Part shown: positions 17,035 to 25,071 of the stretch, in pieces
How the letters are laid out: every line of letters begins with the position of its first letter
Numbering within the stretch: position 1 is the first letter of the stretch
Assembly: GCA_964417895.1 (NCBI GenBank)
Contig: CAYQJS010000017.1
Coordinates: 21,444 to 85,443 of the forward strand
Length of the DNA: 64,000 nucleotides
Source: CAYQJS01 sp964417895
GTDB lineage: Bacteria > Chloroflexota > UBA6077 > SHYK01
Reading direction: 5' to 3'
Translations under genes and position numbers: made by a program
Notes under the pieces: model-generated
Told to the model about the DNA's origin: nothing
The model's database searches: none
Seen by the model: only the letters and a program-made list of their open reading frames with translations

Positions 17035-17237
17035 CAAGCCGCTACGCTGCTCGCGGCTCGTGGACCTTGTGTGCGTCGATTTCAGCCGTCTCGAACGCCA
17101 GGGTAACCTTTACGCCCGGTTCGAGAGCCGGGGCAATGCCAAACCCGCCCGGAAGCGGCCCTCCGAATCGTCCCGTCCGCTTTGCAGTAGCATCTTGGCA
17201 GCTGCCGTCGCGGCCATTTGGATTGGAGGAAGCTGCC

Positions 17238-17714
17238 TTGAGGCACACCGTACTTCTTTGCGCCCTCGTGTCCTTCGTTATGGCATTCGCGGGAACGATT
17301 GGAGCGTTGGCCTTCGCGTTTCCAAGAGTCTCGGAAGCGCAAGACGGCCGCATTCGAGCACGCGAGGTGACGGTCGTTGGGGACGACGGTGCGGATCGGG
17401 TTCGGCTCCAGACGGGGCCGGGCATTGCCGCCAGGGTGCAGGTGCTCGATTCCGCGGGTGCACCGCGCGCCGGGTTCGCCACAGGAGGAGCGCAGGGGAC
17501 CATCCCTGAGGGCAGCGGCTTCCAGCTATTCGCCAGCGATGGGACCCAAGTGATGCGGCTCGGGGCAGGGCAACCTCAAGATGGCGGCCGAACGAATCTC
17601 ATCTTTCTCGATCGGCAGAGTCAGCCTCGGTTGGTGGTGGGCGTTGATGACGAAGGAGCGCCACTGATCTGGTTCCTCGACCCTGATGGCAACGTCGCCT
17701 GGAGTGCGCCGTAG
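17238..17714 (+). CDS. exported or membrane-anchored protein with repeated beta-hairpin motifs
   Basis: TTG 17238 with GGAGGA seven bases upstream gives 158 residues. The first 37 are a signal or anchor segment (HTVLLCALVSFVMAFAGTIG). The rest is built of three or four short units of the pattern strand-DxxGxxRxxL-strand, such as REVTVVGDDGADRVRLQ, VQVLDSAGAPRAGF and LIFLDRQSQPRLVVGVDDEG. This resembles repeat proteins of Chloroflexota and Acidobacteria with an RAREVxVVGDDGxxRVRL opening, whose function is unknown. The longer frame from 17067 starts in noncoding sequence, so the TTG is preferred. No enzymatic motif is visible. Confidence 0.7.
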   Translation: MRHTVLLCALVSFVMAFAGTIGALAFAFPRVSEAQDGRIRAREVTVVGDDGADRVRLQTGPGIAARVQVLDSAGAPRAGFATGGAQGTIPEGSGFQLFASDGTQVMRLGAGQPQDGGRTNLIFLDRQSQPRLVVGVDDEGAPLIWFLDPDGNVAWSAP

Positions 17715-17808
17715 AGGTTTCTACGGATCACACATGTTAGCGCAGCCCATCGCCCCCCGCAGCAAATGTGCGCGCGCAAATAGCCCCGAGCCTCGACACT
17801 GACCTACG

Positions 17809-17880
17809 GAGCCGACCATGGCATGTAGGTCGATACTCCCGGGTCCGCCGGAGTTCGGCCTGGCCGCGAACACTCTCGAT
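17809..17880 (-). pseudogene. remnant of a second GNAT gene copy
   Basis: The 37 bases at 17809-17845 match 18345-18381 inside the neighbouring GNAT gene at 35 of 37 positions. On the minus strand they read DPGVSTYMPWSAP, like the neighbour's DPAVSTYMPWSAHE, and then hit a stop. Weaker similarity (a VFAARPNS-type segment in another frame) extends to about 17880. The fragment lies just downstream of the GNAT gene, so a tandem duplication followed by decay is the simplest explanation. Confidence 0.6.
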
Positions 17881-17947
17881 GGGCGCCTGGCCAGCCTGCG
17901 CCCACCGCTCTCGACTGCACCCGCTCGCGCCTCACCGTCGTCCCCGA

Positions 17948-18474
17948 CTACCGTGTCCTCGCATACATGTACACGTCTCGCGGCTCATCGCTGACGGCGA
18001 ATCGCGCGTGGCGACGGAGCAGCCCCTCTCGCTCCATGCCGACCTTCTCCATGACCCGGGCCGACGCTCTGTTCTCCACGTCACAATAGCCCCACACTCG
18101 ATACACCCCGCTCTGGGCGAGCGCGAATTCCAGGATGGACGGGAGGGCTTCGGTCATGTAGCCCTGATTCCACGCGGCACGAGCCAGGACGAACCCCACT
18201 TCCGCGTGATGGCCCACGAATTTGAGTCCAATCATTCCTATTACCGCGTCGTCGGCTGCGCAGGTGACGAGCCAGTAGCGGCGGGAGCCGTCGCCCTCGG
18301 CGGCGATGCACGCAAGTAGTCCTCGGTTTGGGCCAGCGACTCATGAGCCGACCATGGCATGTAGGTCGACACTGCCGGGTCGCGGGCATAGCGCTGGAAC
18401 ACCGCCTGCGCGTCCTCGATCCGTGGGGGACGGCGCCGCAAGCGCGCCGTCTCCAGGACCGGATGCGGAATCAC
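17948..18474 (-). pseudogene. GNAT family N-acetyltransferase (RimJ/RimL type), frameshifted
   Basis: The gene starts at GTG 18474, its start overlapping the stop codon of rarA. It reads LETARLRRRPPRIEDAQAVFQRYARDPAVSTYMPW, a RimL-type opening, up to DYLRA. The frame then breaks near 18310-18320. One frame over, the rest is intact: SRRYWLVTCAADDAVIGMIGL, EVGFVLARAAWNQGYMTEAL (with the acetyl-CoA-binding area), and VYRVWGYCDVENRASARVMEKVGMEREGLLRR. Adding a base in the CATCGCC region restores one protein of about 175 residues. RimJ/L proteins acetylate protein N-termini or small amines. Whether the indel is biological or a sequencing error cannot be told from one sequence. Confidence 0.75.
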
Positions 18475-19994
18475 GCCTGTCGATCCTGGTCGCGCGCCAT
18501 ATCTTCCGAGACGCCCTCCCGACCGCCGCTACCTGTTGGCCGCTCAGCTCGCCGCCCCAGGTCGGCCTCACGCCCCTGGTCCGACGGCTCATAGAAACGG
18601 CGGCCGACGAGTCCCTCGGGGAGGTGCTGCTGCTCCACGACGTGCCCGGGATAATCGTGAGCGTAACGGTAGCCCTTGCCGTAGCCCATCGAGCGCATGA
18701 GGCCTGTGACCGCGTTGCGGAGGTGTAGGGGTACTGGGAGGTCACCGGAGCGATGAACCTCCTCGGCTGCGGCCATGTAGGCCATCGTGGCCGAATTGCT
18801 CTTGGGGGCGCAGGCCAGATAGAGGGTCGCCTCGGTGAGGGGGAAGAGGGCCTCCGGCATGCCAATGAAGTGCGCCGCTTGCTGTGCTGACACGGCGACG
18901 CTCAGGGCGAGCGGATCCGCGAGGCCGACGTCCTCGGAGGCAAGGATCACCAGGCGGCGGGCGACGAACAGCGGATCCTCGCCGGCCTCGAGCATTCTCG
19001 CCAGCCAGTAAACGGCGGCGTCAGGGTCTGAGCCGCGCACCGACTTGATGAAGGCGGAGATCATGTCGAAGTGCTGGTCGCCGGCCCGGTCGTAGAGAAA
19101 CGCTCGGCGCTGCATGACGTCCTCGAGGCTTGCGCGTGTCACGGCGCGCGTCCCTTCGGGGTCGGGCTCGGCAATGAGGGCCGCCATTTCCAGCGCATTG
19201 AGCGCCACCCGAGCGTCGCCGCCCGCGAGCGCTACGAGGTGGGCGAGGGCGTCATCCGGCAGTTCCACGTGAAACATGCCCAGCCCGCGCTCCTGGTCGA
19301 GCAGGGCACGCTCGACGATGGTAGCCACCTGCTCGTCGGTCAGCGGGTTCAGGCGGTACACGCGACTCCGCGAGAGGAGTGCGTTGTTGACTTCGAAGGA
19401 GGGGTTCTCCGTCGTCGCGCCAATGAGCGTAAGGAGCCCATTCTCGACATGCGGCAGCACGGCGTCCTGCTGCGCTTTGTTAAACCGGTGGATCTCGTCG
19501 ATGAACAGGATCGTGCGCTGGCCGGCGGCCTGCCGAGGGCGGGCTTCCTCCGCTGCCCTGCGCAGGTCGGCGACCCCCGCCGACACACCGCTCACCGCGA
19601 CCATGTGGGCGCGCGTGTGCTGGCTGATCACCTCGGCGAGGGTCGTTTTCCCGCTGCCTGGCGGCCCCCAGAGGATGATGGAGCTGAGCCGGTCCTCCTC
19701 GATGGCACGCCGCAGGGCCTTTCCAGGACCTACGAGATGCTCCTGGCCGACGAACTCGGCCAGCGTTCGCGGCCGCATCCTCCTGGCTAAAGGCGCATCA
19801 GCGAGCACAGGTTCCGCGGCCGCGGCTCCTGAGGCCTGGGTCTTCGTTCCGGCTCCGGCGCCTCGTTTCTTCGGTCCGGGCCCTACCCGAGATTCGCCAC
19901 CGGGAGCCCGGTTCTCGAAGAGCAATGCCTGCTCGCTCGCCGCGGCAGGCGCGCCGGAAGCCGCGTGCGCTTCGTCGATCCGTCGGTCTGGCAC
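18471..19994 (-). CDS. rarA: replication-associated recombination protein A (AAA+ ATPase)
   Basis: The product is 507 residues from GTG 19994, which has GGAG six bases upstream. Motifs in order are RPRTLAEFVGQEHLVGPGK, Walker A ILWGPPGSGKTT and Walker B ILFIDEIHRFNKAQQDAVLP. Sensor 1 GATTENPSFEVNNALLSR and the C-terminal tetramerization region with LARMLEAGEDPLFVARRLVILASEDVGLADP follow. This is the RarA/MgsA (Mgs1/WRNIP1) family, which acts at stalled replication forks. The N-terminal 65 residues are an Ala/Gly/Lys-rich extension beyond the usual start. A parS-like sequence lies inside the gene at 19261-19276. The stop overlaps the GNAT start. Confidence 0.93.
   Translation of the reverse strand: MPDRRIDEAHAASGAPAAASEQALLFENRAPGGESRVGPGPKKRGAGAGTKTQASGAAAAEPVLADAPLARRMRPRTLAEFVGQEHLVGPGKALRRAIEEDRLSSIILWGPPGSGKTTLAEVISQHTRAHMVAVSGVSAGVADLRRAAEEARPRQAAGQRTILFIDEIHRFNKAQQDAVLPHVENGLLTLIGATTENPSFEVNNALLSRSRVYRLNPLTDEQVATIVERALLDQERGLGMFHVELPDDALAHLVALAGGDARVALNALEMAALIAEPDPEGTRAVTRASLEDVMQRRAFLYDRAGDQHFDMISAFIKSVRGSDPDAAVYWLARMLEAGEDPLFVARRLVILASEDVGLADPLALSVAVSAQQAAHFIGMPEALFPLTEATLYLACAPKSNSATMAYMAAAEEVHRSGDLPVPLHLRNAVTGLMRSMGYGKGYRYAHDYPGHVVEQQHLPEGLVGRRFYEPSDQGREADLGRRAERPTGSGGREGVSEDMARDQDRQA
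19261..19276. promoter_or_regulatory. parS-like ParB-binding site inside rarA
   Basis: The 16 bases AGTTCCACGTGAAACA match the widely conserved chromosomal parS consensus TGTTTCACGTGAAACA at 14 positions, including the CACGTG core and a complete GAAACA right half. The mismatches are at positions 1 and 5. parA and parB are 4.2-5.8 kb away. The site is within rarA coding sequence, as parS sites often are within genes. Some coincidence with the encoded FHVEL segment cannot be excluded. Confidence 0.55.
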
Positions 19995-20048
19995 CCTGTC
20001 TCCACGCCTGAAACTGTGTTACGCGCCGCCTATCATATACCCGGGGTT

Positions 20049-20079
20049 TTGACAGATCGGCGCGAGCATCGCTTATAAT
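20049..20079 (+). promoter_or_regulatory. sigma-70-type promoter of the rpmH operon
   Basis: A perfect TTGACA (20049-20054) and a perfect TATAAT (20074-20079) are separated by 19 bases. They lie 74 bases before the rpmH start in the gap between divergent rarA and rpmH. The spacer is slightly longer than the 17-base optimum, but both hexamers are consensus. Confidence 0.75.
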
Positions 20080-20152
20080 CCGCGACAACCCCGGGGCGCA
20101 CGCCCAGCGGACAGCATGGCCGCCCGAACGCCGGCCCTTTCGTGGAGCATGG

Positions 20153-20290
20153 ATGCCGAAACGGACTTACCAGCCGAAGCGCATCCCACGGAAGCGCGAG
20201 CACGGATTCCTCAAGCGGATGAGCTCGCCCGGCGGTCGCGAGGTGCTCAGGCGCCGCAGGCGCAGGGGGCGCAAGCGTCTCACCATCTGA
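20153..20290 (+). CDS. rpmH: 50S ribosomal protein L34
   Basis: The 45-residue basic protein begins MPKRTYQPKRIPRKREHGFLK and ends in a run of arginines followed by KRLTI. The family's KRTYQP, HGFL-RM and the C-terminal R-R-GRK-L blocks are all present at normal length. The start ATG 20153 has GTGGAG upstream. It is the first gene after a consensus promoter and precedes rnpA, the arrangement found near the replication origin of many bacteria. Confidence 0.97.
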   Translation: MPKRTYQPKRIPRKREHGFLKRMSSPGGREVLRRRRRRGRKRLTI

Positions 20291-20372
20291 GGAGCGCTCC
20301 TGGGCAGCCCATCCACCGGACGACGGAGCCAGTGGGCGCCGGGGTGGCGGATCCAGCGCCCAGTACAGTGGC

Positions 20373-20756
20373 ATGCGGCGAGAGTACCGCCTTCGCAGGA
20401 GTAGAGACTTTGAACGGGTGCGGGCCGTCGGCAGGAGCTGGGCGCATCCGTTGCTCGTAACCTATGCCTACGCCCGCGGCGATCAAAGCCTCACGCGTGC
20501 CGGGGTGGTGGTGGGTAGGCGGGTCGGGAAAGCCACGATTCGGAATCGAGTAAAGCGGCGAATTCGTGAGGTGCTCCGCGCGAAATACTCGACCATTCGT
20601 CCGGGATACGACCTGATTGTGATTGCGCGCCCCCCCGCGGCCTTCGCACCGCTAGACGATCTGTCCGCTGCCCTCGATCAGCTTCTCGACCGCGCCAGCA
20701 TCCGGGCGAGATCGACCGCCGCCCCGGAGGCCCGCGGGAATGAGGCGCCGTCGTGA
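20373..20756 (+). CDS. rnpA: ribonuclease P protein component
   Basis: The 127-residue product begins MRREYRLRRSRDFERVRAVGR and contains the RNR signature GKATIRNRVKRRIREVLR, both diagnostic of the RNase P protein that helps the RNA subunit process tRNA 5' ends. Strand VVVGRRVGKA and the closing GYDLIVIARPPAA also match. The gene is in its usual place after rpmH and overlaps yidD by four bases. The C-terminal 20 residues are a nonconserved tail. Confidence 0.96.
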   Translation: MRREYRLRRSRDFERVRAVGRSWAHPLLVTYAYARGDQSLTRAGVVVGRRVGKATIRNRVKRRIREVLRAKYSTIRPGYDLIVIARPPAAFAPLDDLSAALDQLLDRASIRARSTAAPEARGNEAPS

Positions 20757-20962
20757 GGAGCCTCGCCCTCGCCGCGGTGCGGTTCTACCGCTGGGCGATC
20801 TCACCGGCGCTCCCGCCCGCCTGCCGCTACCTGCCGAGCTGCAGCGAGTATTGCCTCGAGGCGATTGAGCGGTACGGCTGCCTCCGGGGAGCGTGGCTGA
20901 CCGTTCGGCGCATCGCGCGATGCCATCCGCTGCACGCCGGCGGCTATGACCCAGTGCAATGA
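20753..20962 (+). CDS. yidD: membrane protein insertion efficiency factor YidD
   Basis: This 69-residue protein has the full signature of the family: FYRWAISPALPPACRYLPSCSEYCLEAIERYG followed by RRIARCHPLHAGGYDPV. YidD assists YidC/Sec-dependent membrane insertion at the inner face of the membrane. It starts with GTG overlapping the rnpA stop by four bases and precedes yidC, the typical order. Confidence 0.95.
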   Translation: MRSLALAAVRFYRWAISPALPPACRYLPSCSEYCLEAIERYGCLRGAWLTVRRIARCHPLHAGGYDPVQ

Positions 20963-21003
20963 GGTCTGACCTGTGCGCACGCTGAGCCCGCCGGAAGCAA
21001 AGA

Positions 21004-21804
21004 ATGGCTAACCCACTGGACGCCTTGCTCCCAGTCTGGAATCCGTTCCTGGTCTGGCCCATCGAGCATGCACTCTTGGCTCTGACTGGACTTACCTCCA
21101 GCGCCGGGATCGCCATCATCATCTTCACCGTCGCGGTGCGCACGCTCATGCTGCCGCTCAGCATCATCCAGATCCGCTCCCAGAAGGCCATGATGGCGCT
21201 CCAGCCCCAGCTCCGGGAGCTCCAGCGGCGCCACGCCGGCGATCGCGCCAGGATTGGCCAGGAGCAGATGCGGCTCTACAAGGAGGCCGGAGTCAACCCC
21301 GCCGCTGGCTGCCTTCCGTTGGTCCTTCAGATGCCCATCTGGTTCGCCCTGTACTCCGCCCTGCTCAGCCTCGGCAACGCAGACACCGGGGCAGTCGAGT
21401 TCCAAGCCCCGTTCCTGTGGATACCCAATCTCGGCCACGGCGACCCCTTTTACATCTTTCCGGTTCTGACCGGCGTGACCCAGTGGGTCGTGCAGAAGAT
21501 GTCCGTGCTTCCGTCGGCCGACCCGCAGCAGCAGCAGATGAATCGCATGATGGAATTCATGCCCATCATGTTCTTTGTGTTCTCGCTCCAGGTGGCGTCG
21601 GGCCTCACCCTTTACTGGGTGATCTCCAACGTCTACAGCTTCTTCCAGCAGTACTTCACGGTGGGTTGGGGCAGCCTCCCCTTCCTGGGTGCTCGGGCGG
21701 CCTTGGCGCCAGCCAATGGCGGCACGGATGGCCAACCGACTCGGTCTCCGCGCCCGCGCCAGCGGCGGTCAGGCGCCTCGTCCCGCCGTAAGAGAGGAAA
21801 GTAG
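21004..21804 (+). CDS. yidC: membrane protein insertase YidC
   Basis: The 266-residue protein is a short (Gram-positive/Chloroflexota-type) YidC without the large periplasmic domain. It shows the conserved positively charged residue in the first core helix (FTVAVRTLMLPLSIIQIRSQKAMM) and the coiled cytosolic hairpin (QPQLRELQRRHAGDRARIGQEQMRLYKE). The segment AGVNPAAGCLPLVLQMPIWFALY and the final helices ending in SGLTLYWVISNVYSFFQQYF also match. The basic C-terminal tail (RSGASSRRKRGK) is typical for ribosome contact. The protein inserts membrane proteins with or without SecYEG. It starts 41 bases after yidD and stops three bases before the jag start. Confidence 0.95.
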   Translation: MANPLDALLPVWNPFLVWPIEHALLALTGLTSSAGIAIIIFTVAVRTLMLPLSIIQIRSQKAMMALQPQLRELQRRHAGDRARIGQEQMRLYKEAGVNPAAGCLPLVLQMPIWFALYSALLSLGNADTGAVEFQAPFLWIPNLGHGDPFYIFPVLTGVTQWVVQKMSVLPSADPQQQQMNRMMEFMPIMFFVFSLQVASGLTLYWVISNVYSFFQQYFTVGWGSLPFLGARAALAPANGGTDGQPTRSPRPRQRRSGASSRRKRGK

Positions 21805-21807
21805 TCC

Positions 21808-22575
21808 ATGGAAAGCCAGACAGTTGAGGCTCACGGACGCACCACCGAAGAGGCAATCCGTTCCGCCCTCGACCAGCTCGGCGTTGCGCGCGATGAGGTG
21901 GAGATCGAAGTCCTGGCTGAAGGACGTTCTGGCGTATTCGGTGTGGGCTCGCAAGAAGCTCGCGTTCGCGTCACCGTCCTTGGCGAGGACTTCGACGAAG
22001 AGGAAGTGGAAGAACGGCAGCCAGGGGAGGAAGAGGAAGAGTACCTCGGCCCCCGGGTCCAGGTGAGCGACGAGGAGGCCGAGAAAGCTCGGGATACGCT
22101 GGAGCAGATGCTTGACCTGCTCGAGTTTCCTAACGTCGTGAGCGTTCGTTCTGTGGAAAGAGACCGTGGGATGGCCAACATCGTCCTCGACGTGGCCGGT
22201 GACGACGTGGGCCTGCTCATCGGCCGACACGGCGAGACGCTCGCCAGCGTCCAGTTCCTTCTCAACGCGTGTCTCGGGCAGACGCTGCCGCGGAACACCC
22301 GTGTTATCGTGGACATCGAGCACTACCGAGATCGCCGCGAGCAATCGCTCCGTGGGATGGCGTTGCGCACGGCCGACCGAGTGCGCCGCGAGCGTCGATC
22401 CGTTACCCTGCAGCCGATGCCGCCCAATGAGCGGCGGATCATCCACCTCACGCTCCAATCGGACCCGTATGTGAGCACGGAGTCGACCGGGGAGGGGCCC
22501 GACCGTCGCGTGGTGGTGTCGCCGAAGCCGACCGCCCCGGCTCGGCGGCCCAGCTACGGCTACCGCCGGGGATAA
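21808..22575 (+). CDS. jag: Jag/KhpB RNA-binding protein (Jag-N, KH, R3H)
   Basis: The 255-residue protein has the three Jag modules. An N-terminal Jag-N domain spans about residues 4-55 (VEAHGRTTEEAIRSALDQLGV then GRSGVFGVGSQEARVRV), followed by an acidic linker. A KH domain follows with the GRHGETLASVQFLLN loop (about 138-155), then an R3H domain (DRREQSLRGMALRTADRVRRE to MPPNERRIIHLTL). KhpB/Jag proteins bind many small RNAs and influence cell elongation and division. Its position right after yidC is conserved across bacteria. The C-terminal 35 residues are a disordered Pro/Arg tail. Confidence 0.95.
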   Translation: MESQTVEAHGRTTEEAIRSALDQLGVARDEVEIEVLAEGRSGVFGVGSQEARVRVTVLGEDFDEEEVEERQPGEEEEEYLGPRVQVSDEEAEKARDTLEQMLDLLEFPNVVSVRSVERDRGMANIVLDVAGDDVGLLIGRHGETLASVQFLLNACLGQTLPRNTRVIVDIEHYRDRREQSLRGMALRTADRVRRERRSVTLQPMPPNERRIIHLTLQSDPYVSTESTGEGPDRRVVVSPKPTAPARRPSYGYRRG

Positions 22576-22619
22576 GAGGGGGCGTACTGAGCGCTCAGCC
22601 CTCGGATTCGCCGGACTAC

Positions 22620-23438
22620 GTGATCGCGGGCCACGTTGCCTACGACATCGTGGACGGGCAAGCCCGTCCCGGCGGCACCGTCCTCTACGCGGGCGCGATG
22701 GCCGCCAACCTCGGGCGCCGAGTCGGTATCGTAACTGCGGGGCCGATCGACCTCTCCTGGTCGTCGTCCCTCGCGGCGATGCCGCTCGTCTCTGTCCCGT
22801 CTCGTGAGACCAGCACGTTCTCGATAGAAACCGGTGCGGGCCGGTCCTTGCGGCTCCTCAAGAGGGCCCAGGCGATCGGGCTCGACGACATTCCCTGGGG
22901 CTGGCGAAACGCGCAGATCCTCCACCTTGCGCCCATAGCGGAGGAGCTGCCGGCGATCCTCCCTACCCTCCTACACGAGCACAAGACTGTCGCGACACCC
23001 CAGGGCTGGCTGCGCCGGGTGCTCGCCGATGGGACCGTAGTGCCTGCGCCCGAACGACTGGAGGAGCTGCCTCTGGAGGACCTGGCAGCCCTCGTGGTGT
23101 CGAGCGAGGACGTGGCGGGCAGGTGTGATCTCGTTCGGCGCGCCGCCGCGCGTGTGCCCACGGTCGTGCTGACTCGGGGAAGCCGGGGATGCACGCTCTT
23201 TGTGGGCGGCCGAGGCGTGCAGATCGACGCTTTCGACACGCGAGCCGTCGATACCATCGGGGCCGGGGACATCTTTGCAGCGGCCTTCTTCGTCCGCATG
23301 GACGAGACGGGCGATCCGGTCCACAGCGCGCGGTTCGCCACCTGTGCCGCGTCGCTCAGCGTCGAGGGGAGAGGGGTCGGCTCGGTTCCGGTCCGCGAGC
23401 GTATCGAAGCTCGGATGAGGAACGCGTGTCCCCCGTAA
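22620..23438 (+). CDS. PfkB-family carbohydrate/nucleoside kinase
   Basis: The C-terminal ribokinase signature DTIGAGDIFAAAFFVRM carries the catalytic Asp in GAGD. The N-terminal strand VIAGHVAYDIV and the GGTVLYAGAMAANLGRRVGIVT segment match the substrate-binding start of PfkB kinases. From GTG 22620 the protein is 272 residues, slightly short. The frame is open for about a dozen codons upstream without ATG/GTG, so the exact start is unsure. The substrate is unknown and the sequence is divergent. The gene lies between jag and parA and overlaps the parA start by 13 bases, so it is probably cotranscribed with the chromosome-partition genes. I know of no partition role for such kinases. Confidence 0.82.
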   Translation: MIAGHVAYDIVDGQARPGGTVLYAGAMAANLGRRVGIVTAGPIDLSWSSSLAAMPLVSVPSRETSTFSIETGAGRSLRLLKRAQAIGLDDIPWGWRNAQILHLAPIAEELPAILPTLLHEHKTVATPQGWLRRVLADGTVVPAPERLEELPLEDLAALVVSSEDVAGRCDLVRRAAARVPTVVLTRGSRGCTLFVGGRGVQIDAFDTRAVDTIGAGDIFAAAFFVRMDETGDPVHSARFATCAASLSVEGRGVGSVPVRERIEARMRNACPP

Positions 23439-24211
23439 TCGCCGTCGCGAACCAGAAAGGGGGCGTCGGCAAGACGACGACAGCCGTGAACCTCGCGGCC
23501 TATCTGGCGCGGCATGGACCGGTACTCCTCGTGGACGCAGATCCGCAGGCGAACGCGACCGCCTCGCTGGGGTTCCAGCCGTCGGCGGTCGAGCGATCTC
23601 TCTACGAAGTCCTCGGGGGGGATCTCCCGCTCGAAGCCGTCGTCCTGGAGACACGCGAGCCGGGGGTTCATCTTGCGCCCGCTGCGACTCGGCTCGCCGG
23701 GGCCCAGATCGAGCTGGTCGGGGCGTCGGCGCGGGAGCTGAGGCTCCGCCGTGCCCTCGAGGGCGCCCGCGAAGACTACGGCGTGATCATCGTGGATTGC
23801 CCGCCCTCGCTCGGACTGCTCACGCTGAATGCCCTGGCGGCGGCGGACGCCGTCCTGGTTCCAGTCCAGTGCGAATACCTTGCGCTCGAGGGGCTGGGGC
23901 AGCTGATGGAGGTGATTCGAGCGGTTCGTGAGGAGCTGAATCCGCGGCTCGAGTTTCTGGGGGTGGTACTGACCATGCACGATAGACGCACCAGGCTAAG
24001 CGCGCAGGTCATCGACGAGGTCCGCCGCCACTTCCCGGCGGAGGCCTTTCAAGACGTGGTCCCGAGGTCGGTCCGCCTCAGTGAGGCGCCCAGCTTCGGG
24101 CAGTCCATCCTGGCCTATGATGCCAGCTCGCGCGCGGCCAGAGCCTACGCCGGGGTGGCTCAGGAGGTGATCCGGCGAGGATTTGGGCCCACGATCCTGG
24201 GGGGAGAATGA
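23426..24211 (+). CDS. parA: chromosome-partitioning ATPase ParA/Soj
   Basis: The start GTG 23426 lies five bases after ATGAGG and gives 261 residues. The deviant Walker A (NQKGGVGKTTTAVNLAAYLA) near residue 8 is followed by LLVDADPQANATASLG. Walker B is IIVDCPPSLGLLTLNALAAAD, and QCEYLALEGLGQLMEVI follows. All are hallmarks of Soj-type ParA. With ParB it segregates replicated origins and regulates replication initiation. The gene overlaps the kinase before it and parB after it (ATGA). Confidence 0.96.
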   Translation: MSPVIAVANQKGGVGKTTTAVNLAAYLARHGPVLLVDADPQANATASLGFQPSAVERSLYEVLGGDLPLEAVVLETREPGVHLAPAATRLAGAQIELVGASARELRLRRALEGAREDYGVIIVDCPPSLGLLTLNALAAADAVLVPVQCEYLALEGLGQLMEVIRAVREELNPRLEFLGVVLTMHDRRTRLSAQVIDEVRRHFPAEAFQDVVPRSVRLSEAPSFGQSILAYDASSRAARAYAGVAQEVIRRGFGPTILGGE

Positions 24212-25071
24212 TGAACCAGCTTCGCGGCGGACTGGGTCGTGGCCTGGAAGCTCTTATCCCGAGGGGCGCGGGCGGGCTGCAGGAGATCGATATCGAGCGG
24301 ATCAGCCCCAATCCGCGGCAGCCTCGTCAGCGCATGGACCCAGGGGCCCTCGAGGAGCTAGCGTCGTCGATTCGCCAGCACGGCCTGCTGGAGCCGCTCC
24401 TCGTCGCTCGGGCGGAGGCAGGCTACACCCTGATCGCGGGGGAGCGCCGCTGGCGCGCCGCAAAGATGGCGGGCCTGACTTCCGTCCCGGCACTCGTGAA
24501 AGACGCGTCGGCGGAATCGACCCTCGAGCTGGCTCTGGTGGAGAACCTCCAGCGAGCGGACTTGACCCCACTGGAGGAGGCCAATGCCTATCGGCTGCTG
24601 GTGGACGAGTTCGGGCTCACGCAGGAGCAGGTGGCCGGCCGAGTGGGGCGCAGCCGCGTCTCGGTGACGAATCGACTGCGCCTTCTGTCCCTCCCACCAC
24701 GCGCAAGGGAGCTGCTGTCCGAAGGGTCCATTACCGAGGGTCACGCGCGCGCGCTCCTCGGCTGCGCTGACCCGGGCATGCTCGACGGCCTGGCCGCCCG
24801 GGTCGCCGAGCGTCAGCTCAGCGTTCGCGAGACTGAGGAGCTGGTGCGGCGCGCAGCAGTTCCGAGTTCCGAGGCCCGAGCTCCGGGTCTACGGGGCGGG
24901 AACGCTGAACCCGGAACTCGGAACTTGGTGGAGGAGGAGTTGCAGCGTGTGCTGGGCACCCGAGTGCAGATCCACCGGTCCCGCCGCGGCGGCCGGCTGA
25001 TCGTCCATTACTACAGCGACGATCAGCTCGCGGGGATCATCGAGGCGCTGTTGGGTCGCGAGGCCGGATGA
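24208..25071 (+). CDS. parB: chromosome-partitioning protein ParB/Spo0J
   Basis: This 287-residue protein begins GLGRGLEALIPRG, the usual ParA-interacting N-terminus. It then shows ISPNPRQPRQRMDPGALEELASSIRQHGLLEPLLV, the CTP-binding GERRWRAAKMAG patch and ENLQRADLTPLEEA. The helix-turn-helix is LTQEQVAGRVGRSRVSVTNRLRLL, and the C-terminal dimerization segment ends in GIIEALLGREAG. Residues about 217-240, between the central and C-terminal domains, are encoded by an inverted heptad repeat (24858-24926) that has no counterpart in other ParB linkers that I know. A plausible parS site is at 19261. The gene overlaps parA and the following glycosyltransferase by four bases each. Confidence 0.96.
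   Translation: MMNQLRGGLGRGLEALIPRGAGGLQEIDIERISPNPRQPRQRMDPGALEELASSIRQHGLLEPLLVARAEAGYTLIAGERRWRAAKMAGLTSVPALVKDASAESTLELALVENLQRADLTPLEEANAYRLLVDEFGLTQEQVAGRVGRSRVSVTNRLRLLSLPPRARELLSEGSITEGHARALLGCADPGMLDGLAARVAERQLSVRETEELVRRAAVPSSEARAPGLRGGNAEPGTRNLVEEELQRVLGTRVQIHRSRRGGRLIVHYYSDDQLAGIIEALLGREAG
24858..24926. repeat. inverted heptad repeat inserted in frame in parB
   Basis: The left arm AGTTCCGAGTTCCGAG (24858-24873) is two heptads of GTTCCGA, and the right arm CCGGAACTCGGAACTT (24911-24926) is its near complement. They are separated by 37 bases. The element is 69 bases, 23 codons, so it does not disturb the frame. A related element lies at 46745-46830. Confidence 0.85.

Noticed and set aside
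22685..23980. Long open frame antisense to the PfkB kinase and parA
   Set aside because: It spans two well-supported genes on the other strand and has no domain motifs.
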